From positions 22,668 to 86,667 of the forward strand of contig JAPLFH010000047.1 in the NCBI GenBank assembly GCA_026390815.1: 64,000 bases of DNA, written 5' to 3'. Origin of the DNA: Ignavibacteriales bacterium (GTDB lineage: Bacteria; Bacteroidota; Ignavibacteria; Ignavibacteriales; SURF-24). Below the pieces are notes generated by a model that made no database searches, had not been told where the DNA came from, and saw only the letters and a list, made by a program, of their open reading frames with translations. Positions 9,371-18,465 of the stretch are shown here, in pieces; the first letter of the stretch is position 1, and each line of letters opens with the position of its first letter. The translations under genes were made by a program, and so were the position numbers.

Positions 9371-11596
9371 ATGAATAATAACATACATGTTCTCATACTT
9401 CTATTCATTACCATCACTGGATTTGTGTCTGCTCAAACAGGCACTCTCCGTGGTACAGTAGAAGATTCCACCAGCGGTGAATCGCTTGCATACGTTAATA
9501 TCCTGATTGAAGGAACAAAACTTGGAATTGCATCTGATCTGAATGGTAATTTTACTCTTCCTTCCATTCCCGCAAAAAAAGATTTTGTTGTTAAGATTAC
9601 TCACGTTGGGTACAGAATCAAAAGAATTCCAATAAATCTTACAACTGGAAAGATTACTCAAATTACAATTTCGCTCGTTCCAACTAATTATCAATTGGAT
9701 GAAATTGAAGCGGTTGGCAAAAGAATATCGAGAGAGAAAGAAACAGATCTTGGTTTGCAAAGAATGACGATAAAGGAATTAGAGCTTTTACCAAAAGGTG
9801 TAGAGACCGATGTAATGCGTTCGCTTCAGCTTATACCGGGTGTAAAATCCACAGGCGATGTTTCTGCACGTTATTATGTGCGCGGCGGTTCAAGCGATCA
9901 GAATCTGGTTCTGCTCAATGGTGTTTCGGTTTACAATCCTTTCCACGCGATGGGGTTGTTCAGCGTTATCGATCCTGAAATGATTAACGTAGTTGAGTTT
10001 TATAAAGGCGGCTACACAGCAGAGTTTGGTGAACGGTTATCTTCTGTATTAAATCTTGTAACAAAAAACGGAAACCGAAACCGCTATACTGGTTCTGCCA
10101 ATTTAAGCTTTCTTACAACCAAAGCTTCAGTTGAAGGACCAATTCCAAACGGATCATTTATTATTACCGGTAGAAAAAGTTTGTTCGATAATGTTCTAAA
10201 GAAATTCACCAACTACAAAGATGCACCGTTCGATTTCTATGATTTTTCTTTCAAAGCAAATTACTCTACGAATGATGATAAAACATTAACCAGAGTTTCT
10301 GTGTTTGGTTTTACCAGCAAAGACCGTTTAAAAAATGATAATAAACTTAAAGAAGATTTTAGCTGGACCAATAACATCTTTGGAGCAAATTGGTTTCAGG
10401 CGTGGGAAAGTCCTCTTTACTCCGAGCTTACACTTTCCTGGAGCGGTTTTAATGCAGAAGTTTTTCCTAACCAAAGCAGCGCTCTCCCAAGAAAAAATAA
10501 AGTTGATGACATAACCTTAAAAATGGATTTTAATTACATCTACGATAGCCGTGACGAACTGCGAGTTGGATACTCAATAAAATCTTTTAAAACAGACTAT
10601 TACTTTGAAAACTTACGGAATGTAAGAACCACCATCAGCGATTTTGGAGCGAGCATTTTTGTTTATGGAAAATACCGGCTTCTTCGCTTTGATGAGTTTG
10701 TTGCGGACGCTGGTGTTAGAATAAATGCGGCACCACTTGCAAGTAATAATAATTCACGGTTCGAACCAAGATTGAATGCAAAGTTTAATATCAGTCCTTT
10801 GCTTTCACTTAAAGTTGCCTGGGGAATTTATTCGCAGGAGATGGTAACTCTTTCTGATGACAACGATATCATTTCACTCTTTGAACCTTGGATAATTGTT
10901 CCGGACTATTTGACTGCTCCATCGGCAATTCATTATGTTGTTGGCGCTGATGTTAACCTAACAGAAAATCTTTTATTCAATGTTGAGGCATATTACAAAT
11001 TACTAAGAAACGTAACAGAATTGAATAAGGAAAAAGTTAGCGCAGAGGATCCGGACTTAATTCCAAGTAAAGGAGAATCATACGGAGCAGAGTTTATGTT
11101 TCAGCTTCAGGAGCAAAGAGTAACAGCAATGCTTTCGTACTCTCTTAGCTGGGCTTATCGCGAAACGAACAAGTGGCTCTACTATCCGCGTTACGATTAC
11201 AGGCATCAATTAACTTTTAGCGCAAATTATAATTTAGGCAACGATTGGAATATAAGTGGTGTGTGGGTTTTAAGTTCGGGTCAACCGTTTACGCAGATTG
11301 AAGGATTTTATGATAAACTTTATTTCGATGATTTATATTCCCAATGGTTTTTATACGAATCTTATCAACCGTATAAAATTCTGGCAGATAAAAATCTGGG
11401 CAGGCTGCCATATTATCACAGGCTCGATTTAAGTTTATCCAAGAAGTTCAGATTGTTTTTTACAAACTTTTCTTTCAGTGCAAGTGTTATAAACGTTTAT
11501 GACAGAAAAAATATTTTCTATTTTGAAAGAGATACCGGAAAAAGAGTTAATATGCTTCCATTTTTACCAACAGCTTCTATAAGGGTGGATTTATGA
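9371..11596 (+). CDS. TonB-dependent receptor with N-terminal carboxypeptidase-D regulatory-like domain
   Basis: The 741-residue protein has a signal peptide (MNNNIHVLILLFITITGFVSAQ). Next comes a carboxypeptidase-regulatory-like beta-sandwich (about residues 24-110: LRGTVEDSTSGESLAYVNIL, then GIASDLNGNFTLPSI). The plug domain follows (about 120-230, with VMRSLQLIPGV, ARYYVRGGSSDQNLVLLNGV and GGYTAEFGERLSSVLNLV). The remainder is a beta-barrel ending in an aromatic-rich strand (PTASIRVDL). This architecture imports siderophores, vitamins, glycans or peptides using TonB energy; the substrate cannot be told from sequence. No TonB/ExbBD is in the window. The stop codon overlaps the next start by 4 nt (ATGA), so it is translationally coupled to the DUF4249-like lipoprotein, the usual pairing. 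Confidence 0.92.
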   Translation: MNNNIHVLILLFITITGFVSAQTGTLRGTVEDSTSGESLAYVNILIEGTKLGIASDLNGNFTLPSIPAKKDFVVKITHVGYRIKRIPINLTTGKITQITISLVPTNYQLDEIEAVGKRISREKETDLGLQRMTIKELELLPKGVETDVMRSLQLIPGVKSTGDVSARYYVRGGSSDQNLVLLNGVSVYNPFHAMGLFSVIDPEMINVVEFYKGGYTAEFGERLSSVLNLVTKNGNRNRYTGSANLSFLTTKASVEGPIPNGSFIITGRKSLFDNVLKKFTNYKDAPFDFYDFSFKANYSTNDDKTLTRVSVFGFTSKDRLKNDNKLKEDFSWTNNIFGANWFQAWESPLYSELTLSWSGFNAEVFPNQSSALPRKNKVDDITLKMDFNYIYDSRDELRVGYSIKSFKTDYYFENLRNVRTTISDFGASIFVYGKYRLLRFDEFVADAGVRINAAPLASNNNSRFEPRLNAKFNISPLLSLKVAWGIYSQEMVTLSDDNDIISLFEPWIIVPDYLTAPSAIHYVVGADVNLTENLLFNVEAYYKLLRNVTELNKEKVSAEDPDLIPSKGESYGAEFMFQLQEQRVTAMLSYSLSWAYRETNKWLYYPRYDYRHQLTFSANYNLGNDWNISGVWVLSSGQPFTQIEGFYDKLYFDDLYSQWFLYESYQPYKILADKNLGRLPYYHRLDLSLSKKFRLFFTNFSFSASVINVYDRKNIFYFERDTGKRVNMLPFLPTASIRVDL

Positions 11597-12837
11597 AAGT
11601 AGAAGATATAAAAAGGGAAAGGGGACAAGGGACGAGGGAAATGGGACAAGGGTCGAGAGACAGGGGACAAGGGACGAGAGAAAGGGGACAAGGGACGAGG
11701 GAAATGGGACAAGGGTCGAGAGACAGGGGACAAGTGACGAGGGAAATGGGACAAGGGACGAGGGAAATGGGATTGAGGAATGCGGAAATGGAAGATCATT
11801 CACTGTTATCGCCCTATAAAAAAATAAAATCATTAAGTAAAAAATATTTATTTCATAAACAATCAATAATCAAGCATCAACCATTTTATATATTAATTTT
11901 AGTTCTATCTCTTTGTTCACTCTTTTTGTCTTCCTGCGAAGAGAATGTGAATCCAAAAGCACCTTTTAGGGATAGATATATTTTAAACTTCATTGTACGC
12001 GGAGATACTTCCTATCAAATTGCTGTGTTAACACATAGCTATACTGTCAACGGAGTTGATCCTTATGAGAATGAAATTGATCCGGCTATTAAAGATGCTG
12101 ATATAAAAATCTGGTATGATTCAGATGTTTATACAATGAGGGATACAACAATCGCACGGAATGATACATCACGCTATAAAAGTCCGGTCTATTATTATTA
12201 TTTAAAAAACTTTAAACCCGGTGATGATAAATATGTTGAAGTTAAGGCTGAATTGACTAACGGAAGAAGTTTATCATCATTAACAAAAATTCCAGCAAAG
12301 ATAAGTATTGATTCGGTAGACAGAATGATTCCTTCAGCAGACAAACCGAATTACACTTTTGCCTGGAAAAGTACAGGTACTGGAATTTATTATTTATCAA
12401 GATTCAGATTTACTTATACAATCAGGGAAGGTTCAACAATTACATGGTACAATAAAGAAGTTCCTATTACTTATAATAGAATTGGAGATCAGGATCTTCC
12501 TGTCTTTCCATCAATTACAAAAAATTCAGCTATAACTTTTGAAAATTCAGCGCTCGATTCTGCCATGAAAGAAATTTCCAAGGGTGAAACTGATAAAAGT
12601 AAATTTGAATTAAAGAAGGCAGAATATGAATTGTTAGTTTTTGATAAGCCGCTTTCAAATTATTATTCATCAATACATGGTTACCTGGATGATTTTTCTG
12701 TACGGATTGATGAAAGTGATTATTCAAATGTTACTGGCGGATTTGGCATTTTTGCCTCATATTTAAAACAGATCATCAATGTTACATTTAAGGAAAAATA
12801 TGTTAAATCATTTGGTTACAGGTATGGATTTGATTAA
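11593..12837 (+). CDS. DUF4249-like lipoprotein (copy 2) with repeat-bearing N-terminal extension
   Basis: The start overlaps the receptor stop by 4 nt. The C-terminal 310 residues are homologous to the copy at 6596 and begin at a lipobox (LFLSSC, cysteine near residue 116) after a hydrophobic stretch (FYILILVLSLCSLF). Unusually, about 90 residues precede that hydrophobic core. Residues about 11-59 are seven copies of a 7-residue unit (GQGTREM, GQGSRDR and variants) encoded by a 21-bp minisatellite. No ATG, GTG or TTG in frame is well placed for a normal signal peptide, so either the long basic extension is really translated or an undetected non-standard start is used. Expected role: surface partner of the receptor at 9371. 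Export efficiency is uncertain because of the extension. Confidence 0.75.
   Translation: MKVEDIKRERGQGTREMGQGSRDRGQGTRERGQGTREMGQGSRDRGQVTREMGQGTREMGLRNAEMEDHSLLSPYKKIKSLSKKYLFHKQSIIKHQPFYILILVLSLCSLFLSSCEENVNPKAPFRDRYILNFIVRGDTSYQIAVLTHSYTVNGVDPYENEIDPAIKDADIKIWYDSDVYTMRDTTIARNDTSRYKSPVYYYYLKNFKPGDDKYVEVKAELTNGRSLSSLTKIPAKISIDSVDRMIPSADKPNYTFAWKSTGTGIYYLSRFRFTYTIREGSTITWYNKEVPITYNRIGDQDLPVFPSITKNSAITFENSALDSAMKEISKGETDKSKFELKKAEYELLVFDKPLSNYYSSIHGYLDDFSVRIDESDYSNVTGGFGIFASYLKQIINVTFKEKYVKSFGYRYGFD
11622..11772 (+). repeat. 21-bp tandem minisatellite (7 copies), in frame within a CDS
   Basis: Seven 21-bp units of the form GGGACAAGGGACGAGGGAAA plus one base run from 11622 to 11768, followed by a partial unit. 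Units differ by a few substitutions and show a higher-order 63-bp pattern (units 1-3 repeat as 4-6 with changes), as expected from unequal crossover or slippage. The period is a multiple of three and G/A-only strand bias keeps several frames open, which explains the long antisense open frames here. Confidence 0.95.
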
Positions 12838-12906
12838 AAATATAATGCCGATTTAATTTTATTAAACGGTGTAACAGAATTTAAAATTGTCTATCGCAAA
12901 AAAAAT

Positions 12907-14364
12907 ATGAAAAAAAGTCTTTACTTTCTATCTCTATTCATTTCAGCAATTATTGCTGTCTCCTGTAATAAAGAAGTGTCTGTTAGTCCAGAGGATCCTA
13001 TTATACATACCGGTTATTTATTTGTAGAATCCAATCCCACTAAAGCTGCAATATATCTTAATGGAAAAAATACTGGTAAATTTACGTCTGACAGCATTCG
13101 TTGGTTAGAATCTGGAGATTACAGGATTACCCTTCGCTTAAAAGGCTGGCGCGATTCTGTATTCAAAGTATCAGTTAATGAAAAAATTAAAACTAATCTT
13201 GCCATTGACTTTACAACAAATCCTTTAATGTGCGGAGAAATTGCAGTAACATCCTGGCCAGTTGGTGTTGCTGTTTTTATTAATTCAGAAAACACCGGAA
13301 AAGTAACTCCAGCAACAATTAAAAATCTTTTACCAGGCAGCTATAAAATTAAATTATTTAAAGAAAGATATTGGGAAGATACTCTAACAGTCGGTGTTCA
13401 AAGTCAGATGACAACAACTGTTTTTAGGGCACTGGCAGATACAGCCGTTTGGGTTGCATATAAAAAAGGTAATTGTCCGTTGCCTTCCAATACAATTACA
13501 AGTATATCAGTTGATAAAAATAACGTTAAGTGGATAGCTACGGATGGTGCTGGAATTGCTACTTTCGATGATAAAAACTGGACAATTTATAATACAAGCA
13601 ATTCTCCATTACCGGAAAATCGAATCAGTGTTATTTATATCGATCCGCAAGACAACAAGTGGTTTGGAACTTCGAACTTTGGCTTGGTTAAATTTGATGG
13701 TTCTAATTGGACTACCTATGATACTTATAATTCCGGATTACCTTCCAATATGATTATTACTTTAGCAACAGATTTGAATGGAAACTTATGTATCGGAACC
13801 TACGATAAAGGTATTGTTGTATTTGATGGAGTAAACTGGAAGGTTTATAATACTTCAAATTCAGGTATACCCAGCAATATAATTACAGCTTTTACAGTTG
13901 ATCAAAAAGGGAACTATTGGGTTGGTACAGCAATGAGTGGTGTTGCTAAATATGATGGTAAAGAATGGCAAAAATTTAATGATGTCAATGCAAATATCCC
14001 AATTATAGTAACAGCGTTGGCAACAGATGGATTAGGAAATGTTTGGGGAGGATTTACTTCATTCGGTTTATATTCCGGTGGCATATTTAAATATGACGAA
14101 GTAAAAGGCTGGTCTTTGTATTCCGGTAGTTTTAGTGACAGACTTTCTTGCATTGTTCCGGATAGCCATAATTATCTTTGGATCGGTTCTTATAACAACG
14201 GAATGGGACTTATTGAAGGCAGATTTATTTATCGCGATATTTTTAATGGTTCAAACTCACCAATACATAATAACATTGTAAATTCAATTGCAGTGGATAA
14301 TGGTGGATATAAATGGATTGGAACAAGTGCCGATGGATTATTAAAATTCAAAAACAAGAGATAG
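12907..14364 (+). CDS. PEGA-domain lipoprotein with seven-repeat propeller (paralogue 3)
   Basis: The 485-residue protein begins MKKSLYFLSLFISAIIAVSC, a lipoprotein signal with lipobox AVSC, followed by NKEVSVSPEDPIIHTG as in the two paralogues. Two PEGA modules (roughly residues 25-175; second opens EIAVTSWPVGVAVFINSE) precede propeller repeats with WIGT/WFGT motifs and the conserved last blade KWIGTSADGLLKFKNKR. One repeat has CIGT where the others have WIGT. It lies 69 bp after the DUF4249-like gene and may be in the receptor operon. It ends 13 bp before the convergent REC-only regulator gene. A membrane-anchored binding or scaffold role is inferred from the propeller; the ligand is unknown. 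Confidence 0.85.
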   Translation: MKKSLYFLSLFISAIIAVSCNKEVSVSPEDPIIHTGYLFVESNPTKAAIYLNGKNTGKFTSDSIRWLESGDYRITLRLKGWRDSVFKVSVNEKIKTNLAIDFTTNPLMCGEIAVTSWPVGVAVFINSENTGKVTPATIKNLLPGSYKIKLFKERYWEDTLTVGVQSQMTTTVFRALADTAVWVAYKKGNCPLPSNTITSISVDKNNVKWIATDGAGIATFDDKNWTIYNTSNSPLPENRISVIYIDPQDNKWFGTSNFGLVKFDGSNWTTYDTYNSGLPSNMIITLATDLNGNLCIGTYDKGIVVFDGVNWKVYNTSNSGIPSNIITAFTVDQKGNYWVGTAMSGVAKYDGKEWQKFNDVNANIPIIVTALATDGLGNVWGGFTSFGLYSGGIFKYDEVKGWSLYSGSFSDRLSCIVPDSHNYLWIGSYNNGMGLIEGRFIYRDIFNGSNSPIHNNIVNSIAVDNGGYKWIGTSADGLLKFKNKR

Positions 14365-14377
14365 ATAGAAAGAGAAA

Positions 14378-14731
14378 TTATATTTCTTTAAAAATATCAA
14401 CAACTTTATTGAACTCATTTGATTTATCTAAGAAGTAATCTGCTCCATTATCCATACAAATTTTTTTATACTGCGGATAAGGATAATTTGTAAGAATAAT
14501 AACTTTAATAGAGTGATTATTATTCTTTATATTTTTCAGAACATCAATACCGCTGCCTCCGGGCATGCTAATATCCAGGATTACTACATCAGGTTTAAGC
14601 TGATTAATTAAATCGATAGATTCCTGTACATTTTTGGCTTCGCCAATAATATTAATTCCTTTAACTTCATCAAAAATGTGTGCAAGTCTAACACGTACAA
14701 TTGGCGAATCATCGGATATAAATACGTTCAT
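14378..14731 (-). CDS. Single-domain (REC-only) response regulator
   Basis: The start at 14731 is preferred over the in-frame ATG at 14773 because an AAAGGA ribosome site lies about 10 nt upstream and the family normally starts at the first beta strand (MNVFISDDSP). The 117 residues are one receiver domain: acidic pair D7-D8, phosphoacceptor D53 in VVILDISMPGG, conserved threonine in IILTNYP, and lysine in FLDKSNE. There is no DNA-binding or enzymatic output, so it would act through protein contacts or as a phosphate relay. It is a neighbour, but not in a tight operon (about 250 bp apart), of the LuxR regulator and kinase at 14978-18465. Confidence 0.9.
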   Translation of the reverse strand: MNVFISDDSPIVRVRLAHIFDEVKGINIIGEAKNVQESIDLINQLKPDVVILDISMPGGSGIDVLKNIKNNNHSIKVIILTNYPYPQYKKICMDNGADYFLDKSNEFNKVVDIFKEI

Positions 14732-14927
14732 AAATTTTATTCCTTTCTGAGAATTGCCAAATATATTCTCCATAATAAAACCTAATTATTCAATAATTCA
14801 TTTGTACTGTAAATTTTCTAAATTCTTTTAAAGATTTTGATCAAAAACTTTCTTACTGCACTACTTTGTTCTATTTATACGATAAGAATTAACCTGTTAA
14901 GTTCCAAGCCAATTACATTGGATTTTA

Positions 14928-14969
14928 TGTAAGAAAAATCACCCTTTTTCTGTAAGACAAAATCTTACA
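14928..14969. promoter_or_regulatory. Candidate operator: TGTAAGA direct and inverted copies
   Basis: TGTAAGA occurs at 14928-14934 and 14951-14957 (23 bp apart, about two helical turns), and its inverted form TCTTACA at 14963-14969, giving a 7-bp perfect palindrome with a 5-bp spacer. The site is upstream of the REC-only gene and immediately after the LuxR-type gene. It could be a regulator site or a weak hairpin terminator; no U-tract follows on the minus strand. Confidence 0.35.
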
Positions 14970-14977
14970 AAATATTT

Positions 14978-15607
14978 TTATACTAATTTATTTTGTAGTG
15001 CGTACCTGGTTAGTGCAGAATTTGTTTTTAATCCCATCTTTTCAAGCAATCTTGCCCGGTATGTGCTTACTGTTTTTACGCTAAGAGATAATTCCTCGGC
15101 AATTTGTTTTGCAGTTTTACCAGAAGCCATCAACCTCATAACTTCAAATTCTCTATCGGATAAATTTTCGTGCAGCGGCTTGGTAGAATCCCGTTCAAAA
15201 TCAGCTGCTAATAACTCAGCTAATTGACTGTTGATATATTTTCTGCCATCAATAATTTTTTTAATTGCAGTAATTAATTCTTCAGGAGCACTATCTTTAG
15301 TAAGGTAGCCGGAAGCGCCAGCTTTTATACATCTTAATGCAAATTGATCACCAGGATGAACTGTTAGCACCAATACCGGAAGTTTAGGTTTATGCTTTTT
15401 AATTTCTTTAAGAATCTCTATTCCGTTCATACCCGGCATAGATATGTCCAGTATTACAATATCCCAGCTTTCTTTGAATATTTTATCCAATACAATCTGA
15501 CCATTTTCAGCTTCACCACATATAAAGGTATTATGCTCTTCCGAAAGAATTTGTTTTAATCCGGAGCGGATAATAGCATGGTCATCACCGATAAGTACCT
15601 TAATCAT
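14978..15607 (-). CDS. NarL/FixJ-type response regulator (REC + LuxR helix-turn-helix)
   Basis: The 209-residue protein has an N-terminal receiver domain with acidic pair D8-D9, phosphoacceptor D54 (IVILDISMPGMNG), the LTVHPGDQ threonine and the LTKDSAP lysine. A C-terminal GerE/LuxR DNA-binding domain spans about residues 143-205 (LSDREFEVMRLMASGKTAKQ, then SVKTVSTYRARLLEKM). Its ATG overlaps the kinase stop by 4 nt, so it is the cognate partner of the HisKA_3 kinase encoded just upstream. Phosphorylation by that kinase should control DNA binding; target genes are not known, although the TGTAAGA motifs next to it are candidates. Confidence 0.95.
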   Translation of the reverse strand: MIKVLIGDDHAIIRSGLKQILSEEHNTFICGEAENGQIVLDKIFKESWDIVILDISMPGMNGIEILKEIKKHKPKLPVLVLTVHPGDQFALRCIKAGASGYLTKDSAPEELITAIKKIIDGRKYINSQLAELLAADFERDSTKPLHENLSDREFEVMRLMASGKTAKQIAEELSLSVKTVSTYRARLLEKMGLKTNSALTRYALQNKLV

Positions 15608-18465
15608 ATTTCCTCATAATCATTATTGATGTTATAAGAAGGAATTTTAACAATTACATTTGTCCCAGATTCAGATCCCAAAATTTTAAATTCACCTTCA
15701 AGCAATTCAGCTCTTTCATGCATTCCAAGCAAACCTAAAGATTTTGTGTTTTGTATTTCGCTTTCTGTAATGCCTCTGCCGTTATCTTTAATTTCCAAAA
15801 CAATAAAATTTTCATTCACATCTAATCTAATTTCAACTTCACTTGCCTGTGCGTGGCGGGCAACATTTGTAAGTGTTTCCTGGAAAATACGAAAAATTGC
15901 AGTAATCCTATTCTGTGGGATCTTTAATTCCTCCGGTAAGGATTTAATTTTACAAATTATACCAGTCCTGTTTTGAAAATCCTGCGCCTGCCATTCAATT
16001 GCTGCGGGAAGCCCAAGGTAATCCAATACACCCGGTCTAAGTTCAGAAGATATTTTCCGTACTGTGTTAATTGTTGAATCGATAAGCTGAGACATTGAAC
16101 CAAGTTTATCAATAAGTAATTGATCGCTTGTTTCTGTGCTTTTGTATTTTTTCTCAAACCAGGCGATGTCCATCTTAATTCCAGTAAGTGATTGCCCCAA
16201 TTCATCATGGATTTCCCGGGCAATTCTGGTTCGTTCTTCTTCTCTTGCAGATTGTAAGTGAGCGGATAGCCTTCTTAATTGTTGTCTTGAGTTGTTAAGT
16301 TGAATTTCTGCAGTTTGGATTTTCTGGAAAGCAAGTGCATTTTGAATTGCTATGGCAGCAATTTGTGCAAGAGAAATTAATTTTTCTACATCCTGATTAT
16401 TAAAACCATTACTATCATTTTTGTTATCTATTTTCAGAAAACCAATTACTTCCTTTTGCGAATCAATAATTGGAAGACAAACCGAAGTCTGGATTTTAAA
16501 TTTATAAACAATACTTTTTAAGCTGAAAGGATCGCTATCTGCGCTATTTGTTATATATGGTAATTTTGTCTCAAGTACTTTACCTGCTAATCCTTCATGC
16601 GGTTGCCAAATATATTCAAAATTGAATGGAGCTTTATTCTTAAAATATTTTTTACTTACAAAACCTTCCTCAATTCTTAAACCAGCAACACCATGTTCGG
16701 CATCTACCAATTTAATTCCTTCAGTAACCAGGATATCAATAATTTGATCTACATCGAGTTCTGAGTTTAGCTTTTTGCTAACGTCCATCAAAGTTCTAAT
16801 TGTAACTTCATCATTCTTTTTTGTTGAAATGTCTTTTGAATTTACAATTATTCCTTCTATTTGTGGAACGGTAAGTAAATTCTTTATTATACTTTCAAAG
16901 TGGCAGTAATTTCCATCTTTCTTTCTAAACCTGAATTCAAGAATTGTTTTATTATAATCGATATGCAACAAATTTCTTATGTTAGCTATAAATAATGGAA
17001 GATCTTCAGGATGAATGTACTGGAAAACTTTAGAGCCATTAAGTTCCTCCGGTTTGTATCCTAAAACAAATTCAGCGGATGGACTAACAAATTTAAAATA
17101 CCCGTTTCTGTTAATAATTGTTTTTATGTCGAAGTCATTTTCAATTAAGGATCTAAAGTAAATTTCGGTCTTCTGAAGTTCTGCATTAATTTTTTTCTGG
17201 GCTGTTATATCCTGAGTAATTCCAACCATTTTAATAATAGTGCCATCTTCCTGTCTTAACGTGTCACCTCTCGAAATTAAATCGCGAATACTTCCATCTG
17301 ATCTGATGATTTTAAATTCAACAACAAACGATGTTTTCTCTTTCAGAACTCGTTCAAGGATTTGTAGTAACTTGTCACGGTCAGCCGGATGTATTGAATT
17401 AGATATAGTTTCAATATTAATATTTGCCGTGGGCTGAATACCATAAATTGAAAATAATCCGTCTGACCAGAAGAAACTTTCCTTTCTATAATCTATTTCC
17501 CAATGTCCAGAATGTGTTATTTCTTCTATTTCATTTAATAGGATTTCTTTTTCTATTAACCTTTCTTCAACTTTTTTATGTTCAATTAACGATGCGAGAT
17601 GTTGTGTTATTGTTGTAAGTAATTTTAGTAACCAATGATTTATTGGATTACTACCAAACTGGAAGAAAGCAAGCGCAGCAACAACTTCCTGGTTGTTAAG
17701 TATTGGAATTATCAGGTATGAATTTAAGCCGGTCTCTTTAATAAAAGATGCTCGCTTAAAATTATTTTCTTGCGATAAATCCTCAATCCAAACTGGGGAT
17801 TTTGCTGTCCAGGCATTACCAACAATACCTTCCCCGGGTATTCCTTTGTAATCTTTTGTGCTTTCTGCAAATTCCATTATTGCTTCTGAATTGATATGCC
17901 AGGTAGAAATTTTTATTAAAGAATTGCTGATTTCATTAAGCATCCAGGCTTCTCCAAAAGGCCAACCTGTAAACCTGCATATTTCCCTTAACGTAATGTT
18001 TAATGATTCTTTTAGATTTCCAATTTCATTAAATGCAAATACTAACGATTCTAATAAGCGAAGTTCTTCTTCAGTTTCTTTTCGGGAGGTTATATCAATT
18101 CCAATTGAAAGAATTAATTTTTGCTCGGCATAAACTGTTGCATTCCAATATATCCATTTATATTTACCATTTTTACATTTTATCCTAAATTCTTGTCCTT
18201 CAGTTGCTTTTCCAATTCCTAAATTCTTAAGCGCTTTATTTGCTGATGTTAAATCTTCAGGATGAATCAAATCCTGATAATGAATTTTAATTATTTCTTC
18301 AGTAGAATAACCAAGAATAGATTCTACTTCATCGTTAATTAATTTAATTGACCCATCGAATCCGGATATCAAGAATAACTCGTGAGAAACAGAAAAGAAT
18401 CTGTCTTTTAGAATATCGAAATCGATATTTTTATTTGAATTGAAAAAATTCTTTTTCAATTTCAA
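15604..18465 (-). CDS. PAS/GAF sensor histidine kinase of the HisKA_3 (NarX/DegS) type
   Basis: The 953-residue protein has no membrane segment. Reading order is PAS (about 20-135), GAF (150-295), PAS (305-420), PAS (425-550), GAF (560-705), a short coiled coil, HisKA_3 with the phosphoacceptor His753 (REIHDELGQS), and HATPase_c with the N box near 866 (ETLTNVARHA), DNGRGI near 892 and a glycine-rich LGLLGMHERAELL near 910. This is the DesK/NarX class that partners LuxR-type regulators, consistent with the overlapping downstream gene. Five cytosolic sensory modules imply integration of small ligands or redox/light cues; no cofactor residue is diagnostic. Next gene upstream is waaA, 210 bp away. 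Confidence 0.93.
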   Translation of the reverse strand: MKLKKNFFNSNKNIDFDILKDRFFSVSHELFLISGFDGSIKLINDEVESILGYSTEEIIKIHYQDLIHPEDLTSANKALKNLGIGKATEGQEFRIKCKNGKYKWIYWNATVYAEQKLILSIGIDITSRKETEEELRLLESLVFAFNEIGNLKESLNITLREICRFTGWPFGEAWMLNEISNSLIKISTWHINSEAIMEFAESTKDYKGIPGEGIVGNAWTAKSPVWIEDLSQENNFKRASFIKETGLNSYLIIPILNNQEVVAALAFFQFGSNPINHWLLKLLTTITQHLASLIEHKKVEERLIEKEILLNEIEEITHSGHWEIDYRKESFFWSDGLFSIYGIQPTANINIETISNSIHPADRDKLLQILERVLKEKTSFVVEFKIIRSDGSIRDLISRGDTLRQEDGTIIKMVGITQDITAQKKINAELQKTEIYFRSLIENDFDIKTIINRNGYFKFVSPSAEFVLGYKPEELNGSKVFQYIHPEDLPLFIANIRNLLHIDYNKTILEFRFRKKDGNYCHFESIIKNLLTVPQIEGIIVNSKDISTKKNDEVTIRTLMDVSKKLNSELDVDQIIDILVTEGIKLVDAEHGVAGLRIEEGFVSKKYFKNKAPFNFEYIWQPHEGLAGKVLETKLPYITNSADSDPFSLKSIVYKFKIQTSVCLPIIDSQKEVIGFLKIDNKNDSNGFNNQDVEKLISLAQIAAIAIQNALAFQKIQTAEIQLNNSRQQLRRLSAHLQSAREEERTRIAREIHDELGQSLTGIKMDIAWFEKKYKSTETSDQLLIDKLGSMSQLIDSTINTVRKISSELRPGVLDYLGLPAAIEWQAQDFQNRTGIICKIKSLPEELKIPQNRITAIFRIFQETLTNVARHAQASEVEIRLDVNENFIVLEIKDNGRGITESEIQNTKSLGLLGMHERAELLEGEFKILGSESGTNVIVKIPSYNINNDYEEI

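Noticed and set aside
11518..11866. Minus-strand open frames with proline/serine/arginine repeats
   Set aside because: They are antisense reads of the 21-bp minisatellite and of the receptor 3' end; the plus-strand frame carries the lipobox and homology to copy 1.
5021..14364. Hybrid two-component (HTCS) sensors
   Set aside because: The propeller proteins end shortly after the last repeat; no membrane helix, kinase or AraC domain follows.
14951..14969. Intrinsic terminator of the kinase-regulator operon
   Set aside because: The hairpin is short and AT-rich and is not followed by a T-run on the minus strand; kept only as a candidate operator.
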